Positions 17,451 through 26,522 are shown, numbered from the stretch's first letter. The stretch: 64,000 nucleotides of DNA from Plantactinospora endophytica (GCF_016862915.1 NZ_BONW01000001.1:372001-436000), one strand, 5' to 3'. Numbers and translations are program-made. Notes: generated by a model not told the origin, from the letters alone.

Positions 17451-17719
17451 ACATCACCTCCGTCCCGGCGGCACCTGAAGCGCCGCGCGGTGGCCAGCGG
17501 TGCGGGCGGGGGACTCCGGGACCGCTGGAGACTGGGGTTTTCCCGGCGTCACTGACGGGCAGGTAAGGCTTAACCCTATCGGAACTTCGGGCGAGCGTTC
17601 TCACACGTTCGGTTCACAGCTTGTGTGATCGGTCATTACAGGCAGGTTTCCGGATGTGTTCGGAGCCCGGGGACGCCCGGCCCGGCGCGTTCGGACGGTC
17701 GGTCTGGCACGATCGGGGC

Positions 17720-18892
17720 GTGTACCCCTCGACGCCATCGGAGACAGGCCGCGACCCCTGGCCGGAGAACCGCTCCGGTCCGGCCGGCCCGCACCGCGCC
17801 CCGGACCCGCGCGGTCGCCCCGCCGGTCCGGAATCCCGCAGCCCCTTCGACGGCCCGCGCCCGGCCGACGGCCCGCGTACCCCGGACGCCCCCCGGGCCG
17901 GCGACGGCCACCGGGCTGGCGACGGCCACCGGGCTGGCGACGGCCACCGGGGCTCGGACGGTCCACGCCCCGGTGACGGTGGCCGTGACGGCGGCCGGAC
18001 GACGGACGGCGCCCGGCCGGACGGCGAGGCGGACCCGGAGGACCTGGACGGCGAGGAGGAACTGCCGCCGGTACCGATTCGCCGGCTGTTGTCGGTGGCG
18101 ATCGCCGGGTTCGCCGGACTGCTCGGCGTCGGCCTGATCTTCGGGGCGCAGACCGCCGGGCCGGGTGCCCGGCTGCCGTTCGCCGTGGTCGTCCTCGGGG
18201 TGCAGTTGCTGTTCGTCCTCGCCTGGACCATGGCGATGCGCCCGCCGGCCCTGCTGCTGGTCGGCGGGGTCGCGGTGGTGGTCGCGGTCGCCGCCGACGC
18301 GGCGGCCGTACTGCCCCAGATCGCGGCGCTCGGCCCCCTCGGGTACGTGGCGGCCGGCGGGTTCCTCGTCGGCGTGCTCGGCCAGCTCGTCCGTCGGGCC
18401 GACCGGGCCCGGGTCACCGAGTCGCTCGGCGCCACCCTGTTCATCGTGGTCGGCGTGGTCTCGTTCGGCACCCTGATCGTGCTGAGCCGGATCCCGAAGG
18501 GTACCCAGGCGATCTTCGTCTGTCTGACCGCGGCGGCGGTGGCACTGACCGTCGCCCGGTTGACCGACGCGCTGCTGCCCTGGCCGCGACTGGCCCCGCA
18601 GGTGCCGCGCGGTGCCGCCGGTGTGGTGATCGGGGCGATGCTCGGCACCCTCGCCGCCGGCATCCTCGGCAGCTACCTGGTCGTGTTCACCCCGACCAGC
18701 GGAGCGATCGTCGGGCTGGTCGCCGCTGCCGCCGCAGCCCTGGCCGACCTCGCGGTGGGCTACGCCGAGGCGGGTCGGCAGATGGCCGGCGAGCCGCCGA
18801 CGATGTGGGTCGCCCGGCACATGCAGGGGCCGCTCGGCGGCTTCGCGCTGGCCGCACCGGCGGCGTACGCGATGAGCGTCTTCTTCCTGTGA
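17720..18892 (+). CDS. Hypothetical polytopic membrane protein with disordered N-terminus
   Basis: A 390-residue protein I cannot assign to a family. The first 125 residues are hydrophilic and Pro/Gly/Asp/Arg-rich, with a threefold GDGHRA repeat (about 17898-17955). From IRRLLSVAIAGFAGLLGVG on there are about nine hydrophobic helices and no obvious catalytic motif. It is divergent from glnR and followed by lmeA in the same direction. The GTG at 17720 is a best guess, with a weak GGGG just before it; the frame is open about 33 codons further upstream. Confidence 0.65.
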   Translation: MYPSTPSETGRDPWPENRSGPAGPHRAPDPRGRPAGPESRSPFDGPRPADGPRTPDAPRAGDGHRAGDGHRAGDGHRGSDGPRPGDGGRDGGRTTDGARPDGEADPEDLDGEEELPPVPIRRLLSVAIAGFAGLLGVGLIFGAQTAGPGARLPFAVVVLGVQLLFVLAWTMAMRPPALLLVGGVAVVVAVAADAAAVLPQIAALGPLGYVAAGGFLVGVLGQLVRRADRARVTESLGATLFIVVGVVSFGTLIVLSRIPKGTQAIFVCLTAAAVALTVARLTDALLPWPRLAPQVPRGAAGVVIGAMLGTLAAGILGSYLVVFTPTSGAIVGLVAAAAAALADLAVGYAEAGRQMAGEPPTMWVARHMQGPLGGFALAAPAAYAMSVFFL

Positions 18893-19058
18893 CGAGCGGC
18901 CCGGATCGCCGTGCTCCAGGCCGGAAAGCGGCCCTCCGCACCCGTCACGCCAGCGGCGTACCCCGACGGTTGGAGTTGTGCCGCGTCGGGTAGATAGTTG
19001 TCCCGACGACGGGGCGGCACGCGGGTGCACCGGCATCCGCGATCAGGGAGGCGGCGGC

Positions 19059-19871
19059 GTGGCAGACAGCTATCCGGCAGACGACGGGACGTACGGCGAA
19101 CGGCCCCGTCGCCGCAGGGGGCGTCGAGCACTCGTCATCCTGGTCATCCTGCTTCTGGTGCTGGCCGGGCTGCTGGTGGTGGCCGACCGGGTCGCCGCCG
19201 GGGTCGCCGAGCGGGTCGTCGCGGACCAGATCAACCAGGAGATCTCCCGGCAGAACGTGCAGGCGTCCGCCCCCGAGGTGACGGTCGGCGGTTTCCCGTT
19301 CCTCACCCAGGTGCTGAACGGCCGGTACGACTCGATCAAGGTGCTGCTCCGCGACGTACAGGGGCCGGTGCAGGGGAGCGACGCCACCGTGAAGGTGCCG
19401 GAGCTGACGGTCGACGCGCGGGACGTGACCGCTTCGCTCGACACGCTCCGCTCGGGTCAGGGCGAGGTCACCGCGAAGACCGTCCAGGGCACCGGCACGG
19501 TGACGTACGACAGTGTGGTGGCGCTGATCGACCGGCCCGGGGTGCAACTGCGGGAGCAGGACGGCAAGCTCGGCGTCACCGCGCCGGTCCGGGTACCGGT
19601 GCTGGAGCAGGAGTTGACCGTCCAGGGCACCGCGGACGTGACGGTCGACGGCAGCCACATCGTGATCGGGTTCGACCGGCTGACCTCGGCCGACCTGCCG
19701 GACAACCCGCTGGTGCAGACGTTCGTCAACAACTTCGCCCGGCAGCTCTCTGTCCGGGTGCCGTTGCCGCCGCTGCCGTTCGCGCTGCAACTGCACGAGG
19801 TGCGGGCACTGCCGTCCGGACTCGCGGTCACGGCCAGCGCCCGTGACGTGGCGCTGAGCGAGGTTAGCTGA
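19059..19871 (+). CDS. lmeA: DUF2993 / LmeA family phospholipid-binding protein
   Basis: A 270-residue single-pass or lipid-anchored exported protein. A basic N-terminus (RPRRRRGRRALVILVILLLV) forms one membrane helix; the rest is a DUF2993 domain, beta-rich with repeated D-V-T-V patterns and the conserved start VADQINQEI. In mycobacteria LmeA is a periplasmic phosphoinositide-binding protein needed for lipomannan elongation, and it is encoded next to glnR, as here. GGGAGG stands 7 nt before the GTG; the frame is open 27 codons upstream. Confidence 0.82.
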   Translation: MADSYPADDGTYGERPRRRRGRRALVILVILLLVLAGLLVVADRVAAGVAERVVADQINQEISRQNVQASAPEVTVGGFPFLTQVLNGRYDSIKVLLRDVQGPVQGSDATVKVPELTVDARDVTASLDTLRSGQGEVTAKTVQGTGTVTYDSVVALIDRPGVQLREQDGKLGVTAPVRVPVLEQELTVQGTADVTVDGSHIVIGFDRLTSADLPDNPLVQTFVNNFARQLSVRVPLPPLPFALQLHEVRALPSGLAVTASARDVALSEVS

Positions 19872-19943
19872 TCAGAGCCCCGGATTTCGGGGTCGCTCGA
19901 TCCCGGATCGTGGTTGATCTGGGTGACCTCTCCGTCGCACTGG

Positions 19944-19949
19944 TAAGCT
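19944..19949 (+). promoter_or_regulatory. -10 element of the leader peptide (leaderless)
   Basis: TAAGCT ends 8 nt before the ATG at 19958 with no Shine-Dalgarno between. Confidence 0.6.
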
Positions 19950-19957
19950 CCCGGTTC

Positions 19958-20035
19958 ATGGGGACGCTCCTCACCAAACGGCGCGCGGTCGACCTGTGCC
20001 GCGTGGCCACCTGCCTGTGTCGCCCCGTCATCTGA
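19958..20035 (+). CDS. Cysteine-rich leader peptide of the sulfurtransferase operon
   Basis: A 25-residue reading frame, MGTLLTKRRAVDLCRVATCL followed by CRPVI, with three cysteines in an eight-residue span. Its R-R-A-V-D-L-C-R-V core is that of the leader peptides found before sulfur-metabolism operons in Streptomyces and Mycobacterium, where leaderless polycysteine frames sense cysteine by ribosome stalling. It ends 171 nt before the sulfurtransferase start. CCCCGTCA and TGACGG(C)GGGG can pair around its stop codon (20023-20043), which ribosome position would affect. Function here is inferred. Confidence 0.75.
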   Translation: MGTLLTKRRAVDLCRVATCLCRPVI

Positions 20036-20206
20036 CGGCGGGGCTGTTCTGCGTACCCTCTAGCTCCTTCCCTCACGCCCGGCAGCGGCGCCGTCGCACG
20101 TACCCGTGATCCCGTCCTAACCATGGGTCCCGCGCGTGACATGCGACAACAACATCGGTCGATCCACACGCGCAGGCTCACACAATCCTCACCAAGGAGT
20201 GATCTG

Positions 20207-21055
20207 ATGAGTCGCGACACCGCACTCGTCTCGGCCGACTGGGCCGAGAAGAACCTCGACGCTCCCGGCGTGGTCTTCGTCGAGGTCGACGAGGACACCA
20301 CCGCGTACGACGGTGGGCACATCGCCGGTGCGATCAAGCTCGACTGGAAGAACGACCTCCAGGACCCGGTACGCCGGGACTTCGTCAACAAGGCGCAGTT
20401 CGAGGCGCTGCTCTCCGAGCGCGGCATCTCCAACGACGACGTCGTCGTCCTCTACGGCGGCAACAACAACTGGTTCGCCGCCTACGCCTACTGGTACTTC
20501 AAGCTCTACGGGCACGGCGACGTCAAGCTGCTCGACGGTGGCCGCAAGAAGTGGGAGCTGGACGCCCGCCCGCTGGTCACCGACCCGGTCTCCCGTCCGG
20601 CCACGCAATACACCGCGCAGGAGCCGGACCTGTCGATCCGGGCGTTCCGCGACGAGACGGTCGCCGCGATCGGCGTCAAGAACCTGGTCGACGTGCGCTC
20701 CCCCGACGAGTACGCCGGCCGGCTGCTCGCCCCGGCGCACCTGCCGCAGGAGCAGGCGCAGCGGGGTGGCCACATCCCGACCGCGCTCAGCGTGCCGTGG
20801 TCGAAGGCGGCCAACGAGGACGGCACCTTCAAGTCCGACGACGAGCTGCGCAAGATCTACGGCGAGGCGGGGCTGGACGGCAGCAAGGACACCATCGCGT
20901 ACTGCCGGATCGGCGAGCGCTCCTCGCACACCTGGTTCGTGCTCAAGGAGCTGCTCGGGCACCAGAACGTGAAGAACTACGACGGATCCTGGACCGAGTA
21001 CGGCTCGCTGGTCGGCGTGCCGGTGGCGCTCGGCGACGAGCCGGGGGAGGCGTGA
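20207..21055 (+). CDS. Thiosulfate sulfurtransferase (rhodanese, CysA2/SseA type)
   Basis: A 282-residue two-domain rhodanese that transfers sulfane sulfur from thiosulfate. The inactive N-terminal domain has YDGGHIAGAIKLDW and YGGNNNWFAAYAYWYFKLYG; the C-terminal domain carries the active-site loop YCRIGERSSHTW with the catalytic cysteine. AAGGAG lies 7 nt before the ATG, preferred over the open frame upstream. It overlaps or abuts the DUF1416 gene and is preceded by the cysteine leader peptide. The pair matches mycobacterial cysA2-sseC. Confidence 0.93.
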   Translation: MSRDTALVSADWAEKNLDAPGVVFVEVDEDTTAYDGGHIAGAIKLDWKNDLQDPVRRDFVNKAQFEALLSERGISNDDVVVLYGGNNNWFAAYAYWYFKLYGHGDVKLLDGGRKKWELDARPLVTDPVSRPATQYTAQEPDLSIRAFRDETVAAIGVKNLVDVRSPDEYAGRLLAPAHLPQEQAQRGGHIPTALSVPWSKAANEDGTFKSDDELRKIYGEAGLDGSKDTIAYCRIGERSSHTWFVLKELLGHQNVKNYDGSWTEYGSLVGVPVALGDEPGEA

Positions 21056-21060
21056 CCACC

Positions 21061-21381
21061 ATGACAGCTCCGATCGCCGCCGGCTGTGCGGCACCCGACC
21101 AGGCGGCTCCGCTGCCGGCGGGCCTGGACCTGGAGAAGGAAACCGTCATCACCGGGATCGTCAGCGCCGAGAACGGCGAGGTCGTCCCCGGGGCGTACGT
21201 CCGGCTGCTCGACTCCACCGGTGAGTTCACCGCCGAGGTGGTCACCTCGCCGGCCGGGCAGTTCCGGTTCTTCGCCGCACCGGGCACCTGGACGCTGCGG
21301 GCACTGTCCCGGCACGGCAACGGCGACACCTCGGTCACCGCTGGCCGGGGCGTCAACGAGGTGGGCGTCACGGTCGCCTGA
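21061..21381 (+). CDS. DUF1416 protein (SseC-like)
   Basis: A 106-residue small soluble protein. DLEKETVITGIVSAENGE opens a transthyretin-like beta-sandwich and GEFTAEVVTSPAGQFRFFAAPG is its core. Function is unknown; it always seems to accompany thiosulfate sulfurtransferase genes. ATG at 21061 is 10 nt after GGGGGAGG; a GTG at 21052 that overlaps the previous stop (GTGA) is an alternative start giving three more residues. Confidence 0.85.
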   Translation: MTAPIAAGCAAPDQAAPLPAGLDLEKETVITGIVSAENGEVVPGAYVRLLDSTGEFTAEVVTSPAGQFRFFAAPGTWTLRALSRHGNGDTSVTAGRGVNEVGVTVA

Positions 21382-21403
21382 CCTGTCGTACCCTCGCAAC
21401 CTC

Positions 21404-21450
21404 ACCGGGCCCCGCCCGCGTCGCTTCCGCGATGCCGGCGGGGCCCCGGT
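21404..21450 (+). terminator. Terminator of the sulfurtransferase-DUF1416 operon
   Basis: ACCGGGCCCCGCC at 21404-21416 pairs with GGCGGGGCCCCGGT at 21437-21450 (one bulged G), starting 22 nt after the DUF1416 stop. Confidence 0.75.
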
Positions 21451-21605
21451 CGTTCTCCTGCCCGCACTGTCCGCTGCTTTCTGCCGGCGGCGGGGATCGG
21501 AGGGGTGGCGGGAGAGGAGACACCTCCCTAGGATCCGTGAACCGTGTGGCCCGCACCGTCGTGAAGGGACGGTTGCCGGCCGGCGCGCGGATCGGGGGAG
21601 GCACT

Positions 21606-22841
21606 GTGGGTCCAGGCGGGACAGAACAGCGAACCGGGGCCGTCGGCTCGGCCGGAGTCGGCCGGTCGTCGTCGCCGGGGTTCGGCCGGCGGGCGCTCTT
21701 CGCCGGTGGGGCGGGAGCCGCGATGGCGGCGACACTGCCCGGCCCGGCCGTCGCCGCCGCCGAGGCGGTCGACAAGACGTTCAACGCGGGCACCAAGGTT
21801 GACGCGGTGGCGGTGGTCGAGGGGCCGTTGAGTCTCCGGGATCCCCGGGTCGGCTGCCTGTTGGACGGCAGCGACGAGGCGGCGAAACTGAACGCGGCGT
21901 TCGCGTTGCTGCCCGGCGGTGGCGAGGTCTACCTGCCACCCGGCACCCTCGGCCTGGGTACGGAGGTGACTCTGCCGGCCAACGTCTCGCTGACCGGCGC
22001 GAGCCTCGGCGCGTCGGTCATCCGCCCGGCGGCGGGCTACACCGGCCGCCTGGTCAGCACCGGGGGCTGGAACCGGATCTCCCACCTCCAGTTCCACGGT
22101 GCGGGTACCTCGGGTGTCCTGTTGACGATCCGCCGGGCCCGGTCGATGTTCAGCCAGTTGCACCTGAGCAACTCCGGAGCGCACGCGATCGAGTTCGTCG
22201 GTACGGCGCCGAACACCTCGGCGCACGCCAACAAGCTCACCGACATCAACATCGACGACTGTGTCGGTACCGGCATCGTGATCGGCCCGTACGGCTACGA
22301 CAACGAGTTCCTCAACACCTGGATCGGCGAGTGCCAGGTGGGGATGCGTATCTCCAGCGGCTCCTGCCTGCTGGAGAACCTGCATGTCTGGGGCTGCCGG
22401 GGCAACGGCGTCGAGTTGCGGCGCAGCGCCGACGGCACCATTTTCCAGAACGTCTACCTGGAGACCAACGGGACCGGTGGCACGGGGAGCGGGTTGAACG
22501 CCTGGCAGGTCACCGGTACCCAGATCGTCGGCGGGCGGCTGTGGCGCAACGCCACCAACGGCGCCAGCTTCGACGCCTGCCCCCGGAGCCGGGTGACCGG
22601 CCTGGACGTCTACGAGAACGGCGACGCTGGCGTACGCGGCCACGACTCCTCGTACTGCCAGGTGATCGGGAACCAGTTCTACGATCTCGGCACCCCGAAG
22701 CGACAGGGTCGACCGATCATCACCAGCGGCACCAGCGACCGCTGGCTGATCAGCGACAACGTGATGCTGGCCGGCGACCACCTGCGGGGCGGCAAGCTGC
22801 TGGTCGGCGCCAACAACCTGCTCGCCACCAACATGGAGTAG
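21606..22841 (+). CDS. Tat-exported right-handed beta-helix protein
   Basis: A 411-residue protein. The N-terminus has the twin-arginine type signal GFGRRALFAGGAGAAMAA ending near AVAAAEA. The mature part starts like pectate-lyase-3/phage-tailspike enzymes (LPGGGEVYLPPGTLGLGTEV, then LPANVSLTGA) and continues as about ten beta-helix turns with regularly spaced N-x-I/G-x-G-V. No clear catalytic triad can be assigned; a polysaccharide lyase or hydrolase is likely. GTG at 21606 follows GGGGGAGG by 4 nt. First gene of the accessory stretch. Confidence 0.75.
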   Translation: MGPGGTEQRTGAVGSAGVGRSSSPGFGRRALFAGGAGAAMAATLPGPAVAAAEAVDKTFNAGTKVDAVAVVEGPLSLRDPRVGCLLDGSDEAAKLNAAFALLPGGGEVYLPPGTLGLGTEVTLPANVSLTGASLGASVIRPAAGYTGRLVSTGGWNRISHLQFHGAGTSGVLLTIRRARSMFSQLHLSNSGAHAIEFVGTAPNTSAHANKLTDINIDDCVGTGIVIGPYGYDNEFLNTWIGECQVGMRISSGSCLLENLHVWGCRGNGVELRRSADGTIFQNVYLETNGTGGTGSGLNAWQVTGTQIVGGRLWRNATNGASFDACPRSRVTGLDVYENGDAGVRGHDSSYCQVIGNQFYDLGTPKRQGRPIITSGTSDRWLISDNVMLAGDHLRGGKLLVGANNLLATNME

Positions 22842-22900
22842 TCGGGTCCGCTCACCGAGGGCGACGTCGGAGTCCCGGAGACGGCACGCGGATTCCTCGT

Positions 22901-22942
22901 CCGGTCAGCCCGCTCTGGCGACCGGTCAGCCCGCCTTGGCGA
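22901..22942. repeat. 21-bp tandem duplication of an SDR gene 3' end
   Basis: CCGGTCAGCCCG(C/T)..TGGCGA occurs at 22901-22921 and 22922-22942 (19 of 21 bases equal). The second copy contains the TGA stop of the SDR gene, the first repeats it just downstream. Confidence 0.85.
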
Positions 22943-23861
22943 TCAGCTCCGTCGAGAGTTGCCACAGCCGGGCCGCGGCCTCCGGGTCGAGCGCGTACTC
23001 CGCCACGCCGGTCACCCCGGCGGCGTGCGGACGCGCCTCGTTGCAGTCCTCGAAGTACCGGCCGCCGACTCCGTCCAGGCCCGGCCAGGTGGCGACCAGT
23101 ACGGTGGTTGCCGCGCCCTGCTCGGGCGTCTTGAACGTCTGGCCGGAGGCGACCGCCGCGTCGATCTCCTGCTGGCTCATGTGCCGCTTCAGGTTGGATT
23201 CGAGGATCGCGCCGGGGTGCAGCGAGTTGACGGTGATCCCGTCGGCCGCCCAGCGCTTGTCGGCCTCGACCGCGAACAGGATGTTTGCCGTCTTGGACTG
23301 CCCGTACCCGACCCACGGGTCGTACTCGCGCCGCTCGAAGTTGGGGTCGTCGAAGTCGACCTGGCCGCGAAGGTGTCCTCGTGAGCTGACCGAGGCGACC
23401 CGGGACCGCCCGGCGGCGGCGAGTGCGTCGTGCAGGCCGGTGGTCAGCGCGAAGTGTCCGAGGTGGTTGGTGGCGAACTGGAGTTCCCAGCCCGGTGCGG
23501 TCCGGGTCAGCGGCGGGGCCATCACACCCGCGTTGTTGACCAGGATGTGCAGCGGACCGGTCCAGTCGGCGACGAATGCCCGGACCGATCCCAGGTCGGC
23601 GAGGTCGAGCACGGCGGCGCGTACCCGGTCGTTGCCGGTGCTGGCGGCGACTTCCCGGGCGACCCGCTCGCCGGCCATGATGTCGCGCACGCCGAGGGTG
23701 ACGTCGGCGCCCGCGCGGGCGAGCGCGCGGGCGGTCTCGACTCCGATGCCGGAGGCGGCGCCGGTGACGATCGCCCGCTGGTCGAGCAGGTCGACCCCGG
23801 CGATGACCTCGGCGGCGGTCGACTGTGCGCCGAACGGGGTGGTGATGCGGCTGTCGCTCAT
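22926..23861 (-). CDS. Short-chain dehydrogenase (retinol-dehydrogenase-like)
   Basis: A 311-residue classical-type SDR. Cofactor motif TGAASGIGVETARALARAG, NNAG in ILVNNAGVMAPP, the catalytic serine in VASVSSRGHL and Y-x-x-x-K in YGQSKTANILF are all present. The C-terminal extension with GRYFEDCNEA is typical of the WWOX/retinol-dehydrogenase-like group common in actinobacteria. Substrate unknown. Its ATG follows GGCAGGAC. Confidence 0.9.
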   Translation of the reverse strand: MSDSRITTPFGAQSTAAEVIAGVDLLDQRAIVTGAASGIGVETARALARAGADVTLGVRDIMAGERVAREVAASTGNDRVRAAVLDLADLGSVRAFVADWTGPLHILVNNAGVMAPPLTRTAPGWELQFATNHLGHFALTTGLHDALAAAGRSRVASVSSRGHLRGQVDFDDPNFERREYDPWVGYGQSKTANILFAVEADKRWAADGITVNSLHPGAILESNLKRHMSQQEIDAAVASGQTFKTPEQGAATTVLVATWPGLDGVGGRYFEDCNEARPHAAGVTGVAEYALDPEAAARLWQLSTELIAKAG

Positions 23862-23897
23862 GTCCTGCCTCTTTCCCGATGACGGGCCGTCTATCGA

Positions 23898-23980
23898 ACT
23901 TCCCGGTGGCGGGCCCGATTTCCCGGTGGAGCAGGCCCGACTTCGCGGTGGCGGGCCCGATTTCGCGGTGGGCGGGCCTG
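23898..23980. repeat. Four tandem copies of a ~20-bp unit in a divergent intergenic region
   Basis: Units (A[CT]TTCSCGGTGGCGGGCCCG type) begin at 23898, 23918, 23940 and 23960, lengths 20-22. They lie between the SDR start and the decarboxylase start. The remaining bases of 23862-24162 show nothing else beyond a possible promoter. Confidence 0.85.
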
Positions 23981-24162
23981 CGATCGAAGCGGAGGTAGCC
24001 CTCCGCTAGTTTCCCACGTTATCCGGAGGAGGCTCCGATTGCCAATCGTCCGCCCTGGCGGGTGTGCGGAGCGGCAGGCGGGGAATCGCCCGGTGACCTC
24101 CGGAGGCTTCCGGACATCGGACACTGGACACCGGACACCGGACGACAGTCGGGACGAGGGCC

Positions 24163-25899
24163 GTGGGACCGGACGATTCCGCAGCGACCACCAGCGTCGG
24201 CGAGTACCTGCTCTGCCGGCTGCACGACCTCGGCGTACGGCACATCTTCGGCCTGCCGGGCGACTACAACATGGAGTTCCTCGACCAGGTCGAGGCGTTC
24301 CCGGACATCGAGTGGGTCGGTAACTGCAACGAGGTCAACGCCGCCTACGCCGCCGACGGGTACGCCCGGCTGGCCGGCCTCGCCGCGATCGTGACGACCT
24401 TCGGTCCCGGCGAGCTGTCGGTGGTCAACGGCCTGGCCGGCGCGATGGCCGAGTCGGTGCCGATCGTCTCCATCGTCGGCGGCCCGACGACGGAGATCAT
24501 GGACCGGCGGGCCGCCATGCACCACTCGCTCGGCGACGGCGACTTCGACCGGTGGGTCCGGGTCGCCCGTGAGGTGACGGTCGCCCAGGCCACCCTCACC
24601 GCCGGCAACGCGACCGTCGAGATCGACCGGGTACTCGGGGAGTGCTGGACCCGCCAACGCCCGGTCTACCTCCGGCTGCCCGGTGACGTTGCCCGGCAGC
24701 CGGTGCCGAAGCCGTCCCGGCGGTTCGTCCGGCCCGCGCCGGCCGGCGACCCGGACCAGCTCGACGCGTTCGACACCGCCGCCCAGCGGCTGCTGAACGG
24801 CGCTACCTGCCCGGCCATGCTGGTCGGCAACCTCGCCCTCCGGTACGGCCTCGGTGCCGAGATCGCCGCGCTGCTCGCCGACCGGCACTGGCCGGCCGCC
24901 ACCCAGGGCCTCGGCCGGGGGCTGCTCGACGAGACCGGCCCGAACTACGTCGGCGTCTACGACGGCGGGGACAGCGTCGAGCCGGTCCGGCGGATCGTCG
25001 AGGAGGCAGACGTGCTGGTCTGCGTCGGCGTCAAGTTCTTCGACTGGGACGGGCTGTTCACCGCCGACCTGGACCCGGCCCGGATCATCTCGATCGGCCG
25101 GGGGGCGAGTTCGGTTGGCGGGCGGCTCTTCGAACCGGTCGCCCCGGCCGCCGCACTGGCCCGGCTGCACAGCCTCGGGCCGGTCCGGGCCGTCGACTGG
25201 GCGACCGCGCCCGATCCGGGCCGGCCACCGTCGGCACGGCTCGACCCGGCGAGTAACGCACCGATCAGCCAGGCCCGGCTCTGGCCGGCGGTGTCGGAGC
25301 TGCTCACCGAGGGCGACATCGTGGTACCGGAGACCGGCACGGCGTCGTTCGGGGTCGCGTCGATCAGGTTGCCGAGGGGCGCGGTGTGCGTACAGGCGCC
25401 GCTGTGGGGAGCGATCGGGTACGCCGTACCGGCCGCGTTCGGCGCGGCGACGGCGGCACCGGAACGCCGGGTCGTACTGCTCACCGGGGACGGGTCGCTG
25501 CAACTGACCGCGCAGGAGATCAGTCGGATGATCGCCACCGGCCAGCGACCGGTCATCTTCGTGCTGAACAACGGCGGGTACACAGTGGAGCGGGCCGTTG
25601 ACGGACGGCACCAGCCGTACAACGACATCGACAACTGGCGGTACACGGAACTGCCGGGTGTGTTCAACCGGCAGGTGGCGGTCGACTCGTACCTGGTCGG
25701 CACGGAGGGGGAGTTGGCCCGGGTGCTGGCCGGGTTGGGTCGTGGCGTGCCGGACCGGCCTACGGTGGTCGAGGTGCTGTTGGACCGGCAGGACCTGCCG
25801 GCCGGGATGCCGCAGTGGGGTCGGGAGACGACGGCGGTCGACTACCAGTCGACGCTGGGGCTGGCGCCCCGGCTCACCTGGCGCGGCCTGCCCGACTAG
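24163..25899 (+). CDS. Thiamine-pyrophosphate 2-oxo acid decarboxylase (IpdC/PDC-like)
   Basis: A 578-residue ThDP enzyme with the three-domain layout of pyruvate/indolepyruvate decarboxylases. HIFGLPGDYNMEFL and the activating glutamate in CNEVNAAYAADGYAR form the PYR domain; the HH pair in AAMHHSLGDGDF is specific to decarboxylases as opposed to acetolactate synthases. The PP domain has GDGSLQ followed after about 25 residues by NN (VLNNGGYTVE), the ThDP-Mg motif. Phenylpyruvate or indolepyruvate is the likely substrate, product an aldehyde that a neighbouring SDR could process. The start is a GTG with weak signals. Its TAG stop shares bases with the tetR stop. Confidence 0.88.
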   Translation: MGPDDSAATTSVGEYLLCRLHDLGVRHIFGLPGDYNMEFLDQVEAFPDIEWVGNCNEVNAAYAADGYARLAGLAAIVTTFGPGELSVVNGLAGAMAESVPIVSIVGGPTTEIMDRRAAMHHSLGDGDFDRWVRVAREVTVAQATLTAGNATVEIDRVLGECWTRQRPVYLRLPGDVARQPVPKPSRRFVRPAPAGDPDQLDAFDTAAQRLLNGATCPAMLVGNLALRYGLGAEIAALLADRHWPAATQGLGRGLLDETGPNYVGVYDGGDSVEPVRRIVEEADVLVCVGVKFFDWDGLFTADLDPARIISIGRGASSVGGRLFEPVAPAAALARLHSLGPVRAVDWATAPDPGRPPSARLDPASNAPISQARLWPAVSELLTEGDIVVPETGTASFGVASIRLPRGAVCVQAPLWGAIGYAVPAAFGAATAAPERRVVLLTGDGSLQLTAQEISRMIATGQRPVIFVLNNGGYTVERAVDGRHQPYNDIDNWRYTELPGVFNRQVAVDSYLVGTEGELARVLAGLGRGVPDRPTVVEVLLDRQDLPAGMPQWGRETTAVDYQSTLGLAPRLTWRGLPD

Positions 25900-26501
25900 G
25901 CCGTCTTCCCGAAAGCTCTCAGGGTCACGTCGACCAGTGAGTCGGCGTACGTGGCGGTCAGCGGACCGCTGCGGTGCAGCCACCGCTGGAAGAGGGGGGC
26001 GTAGAGCACTTCTAGGACCAGGTCGAGGTCGGCGTCGGCGTCGAGTTGGCCGACTTTCTGGGCGCTGCGCAGACGTACCTTCTTCGCCTCTTCCAGCGGC
26101 TGGGCCAGCTTCTCGCGGTATTCGATCGCCAGCGCGGCATCGTTGGCGATCTCGGTGTTGAGGGCCCGGATCAGCCGGTCGAAGGAGGGGTCGGTGAACT
26201 CCTCCGCCGTGGCCCGCATGACCAGCTTGAGGTCTGCCTCAAGGTCTCCCGTGTCCGGCAGCGCGACCGACTGCCCGTCCGCATCCTCGCTCAGCGCCAG
26301 CAGGGCGGCGAAGACGACCGCGCTCTTCGACGGCCACCGCCGATAGATCGTCTGCTTGCCGACGCCGGCCCGGGCAGCGATGGCTTCGAGCGTGACCTTC
26401 TCGTACGCCTCCTCGGTGACCAGGGCGCGGGTCGCCGCGAGGATCGCCTGCCGGGACCGCTCCTTGCGCCGGGAGTGGTCCGGCCCCTTCTCGTGGGACA
26501 C
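25896..26501 (-). CDS. TetR/AcrR family repressor
   Basis: A 201-residue regulator. The N-terminal HTH (VTLEAIAARAGVGKQTIYRRW) is classical TetR; the C-terminal domain is helical with the QRWLHRSGPL segment of TetR_C-type members. Divergent from the SDR at 26617, which it probably represses through the repeats at 26523-26594. The GTG start has TAGGCT ending 6 nt before it. The stop codons of this gene and the decarboxylase overlap in CTAG. Confidence 0.9.
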   Translation of the reverse strand: MSHEKGPDHSRRKERSRQAILAATRALVTEEAYEKVTLEAIAARAGVGKQTIYRRWPSKSAVVFAALLALSEDADGQSVALPDTGDLEADLKLVMRATAEEFTDPSFDRLIRALNTEIANDAALAIEYREKLAQPLEEAKKVRLRSAQKVGQLDADADLDLVLEVLYAPLFQRWLHRSGPLTATYADSLVDVTLRAFGKTA

Positions 26502-26507
26502 GCGTTC

Positions 26508-26513
26508 AGCCTA
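26508..26513 (-). promoter_or_regulatory. -10 element of tetR (leaderless)
   Basis: TAGGCT on the minus strand ends 6 nt before the GTG at 26501. Confidence 0.55.
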
Positions 26514-26522
26514 CCCGAAGTG

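Noticed and set aside
23898-23980. Possible CRISPR array
   Set aside because: Units are contiguous with no unique spacers and no cas gene is present; likewise for the other tandem repeats.
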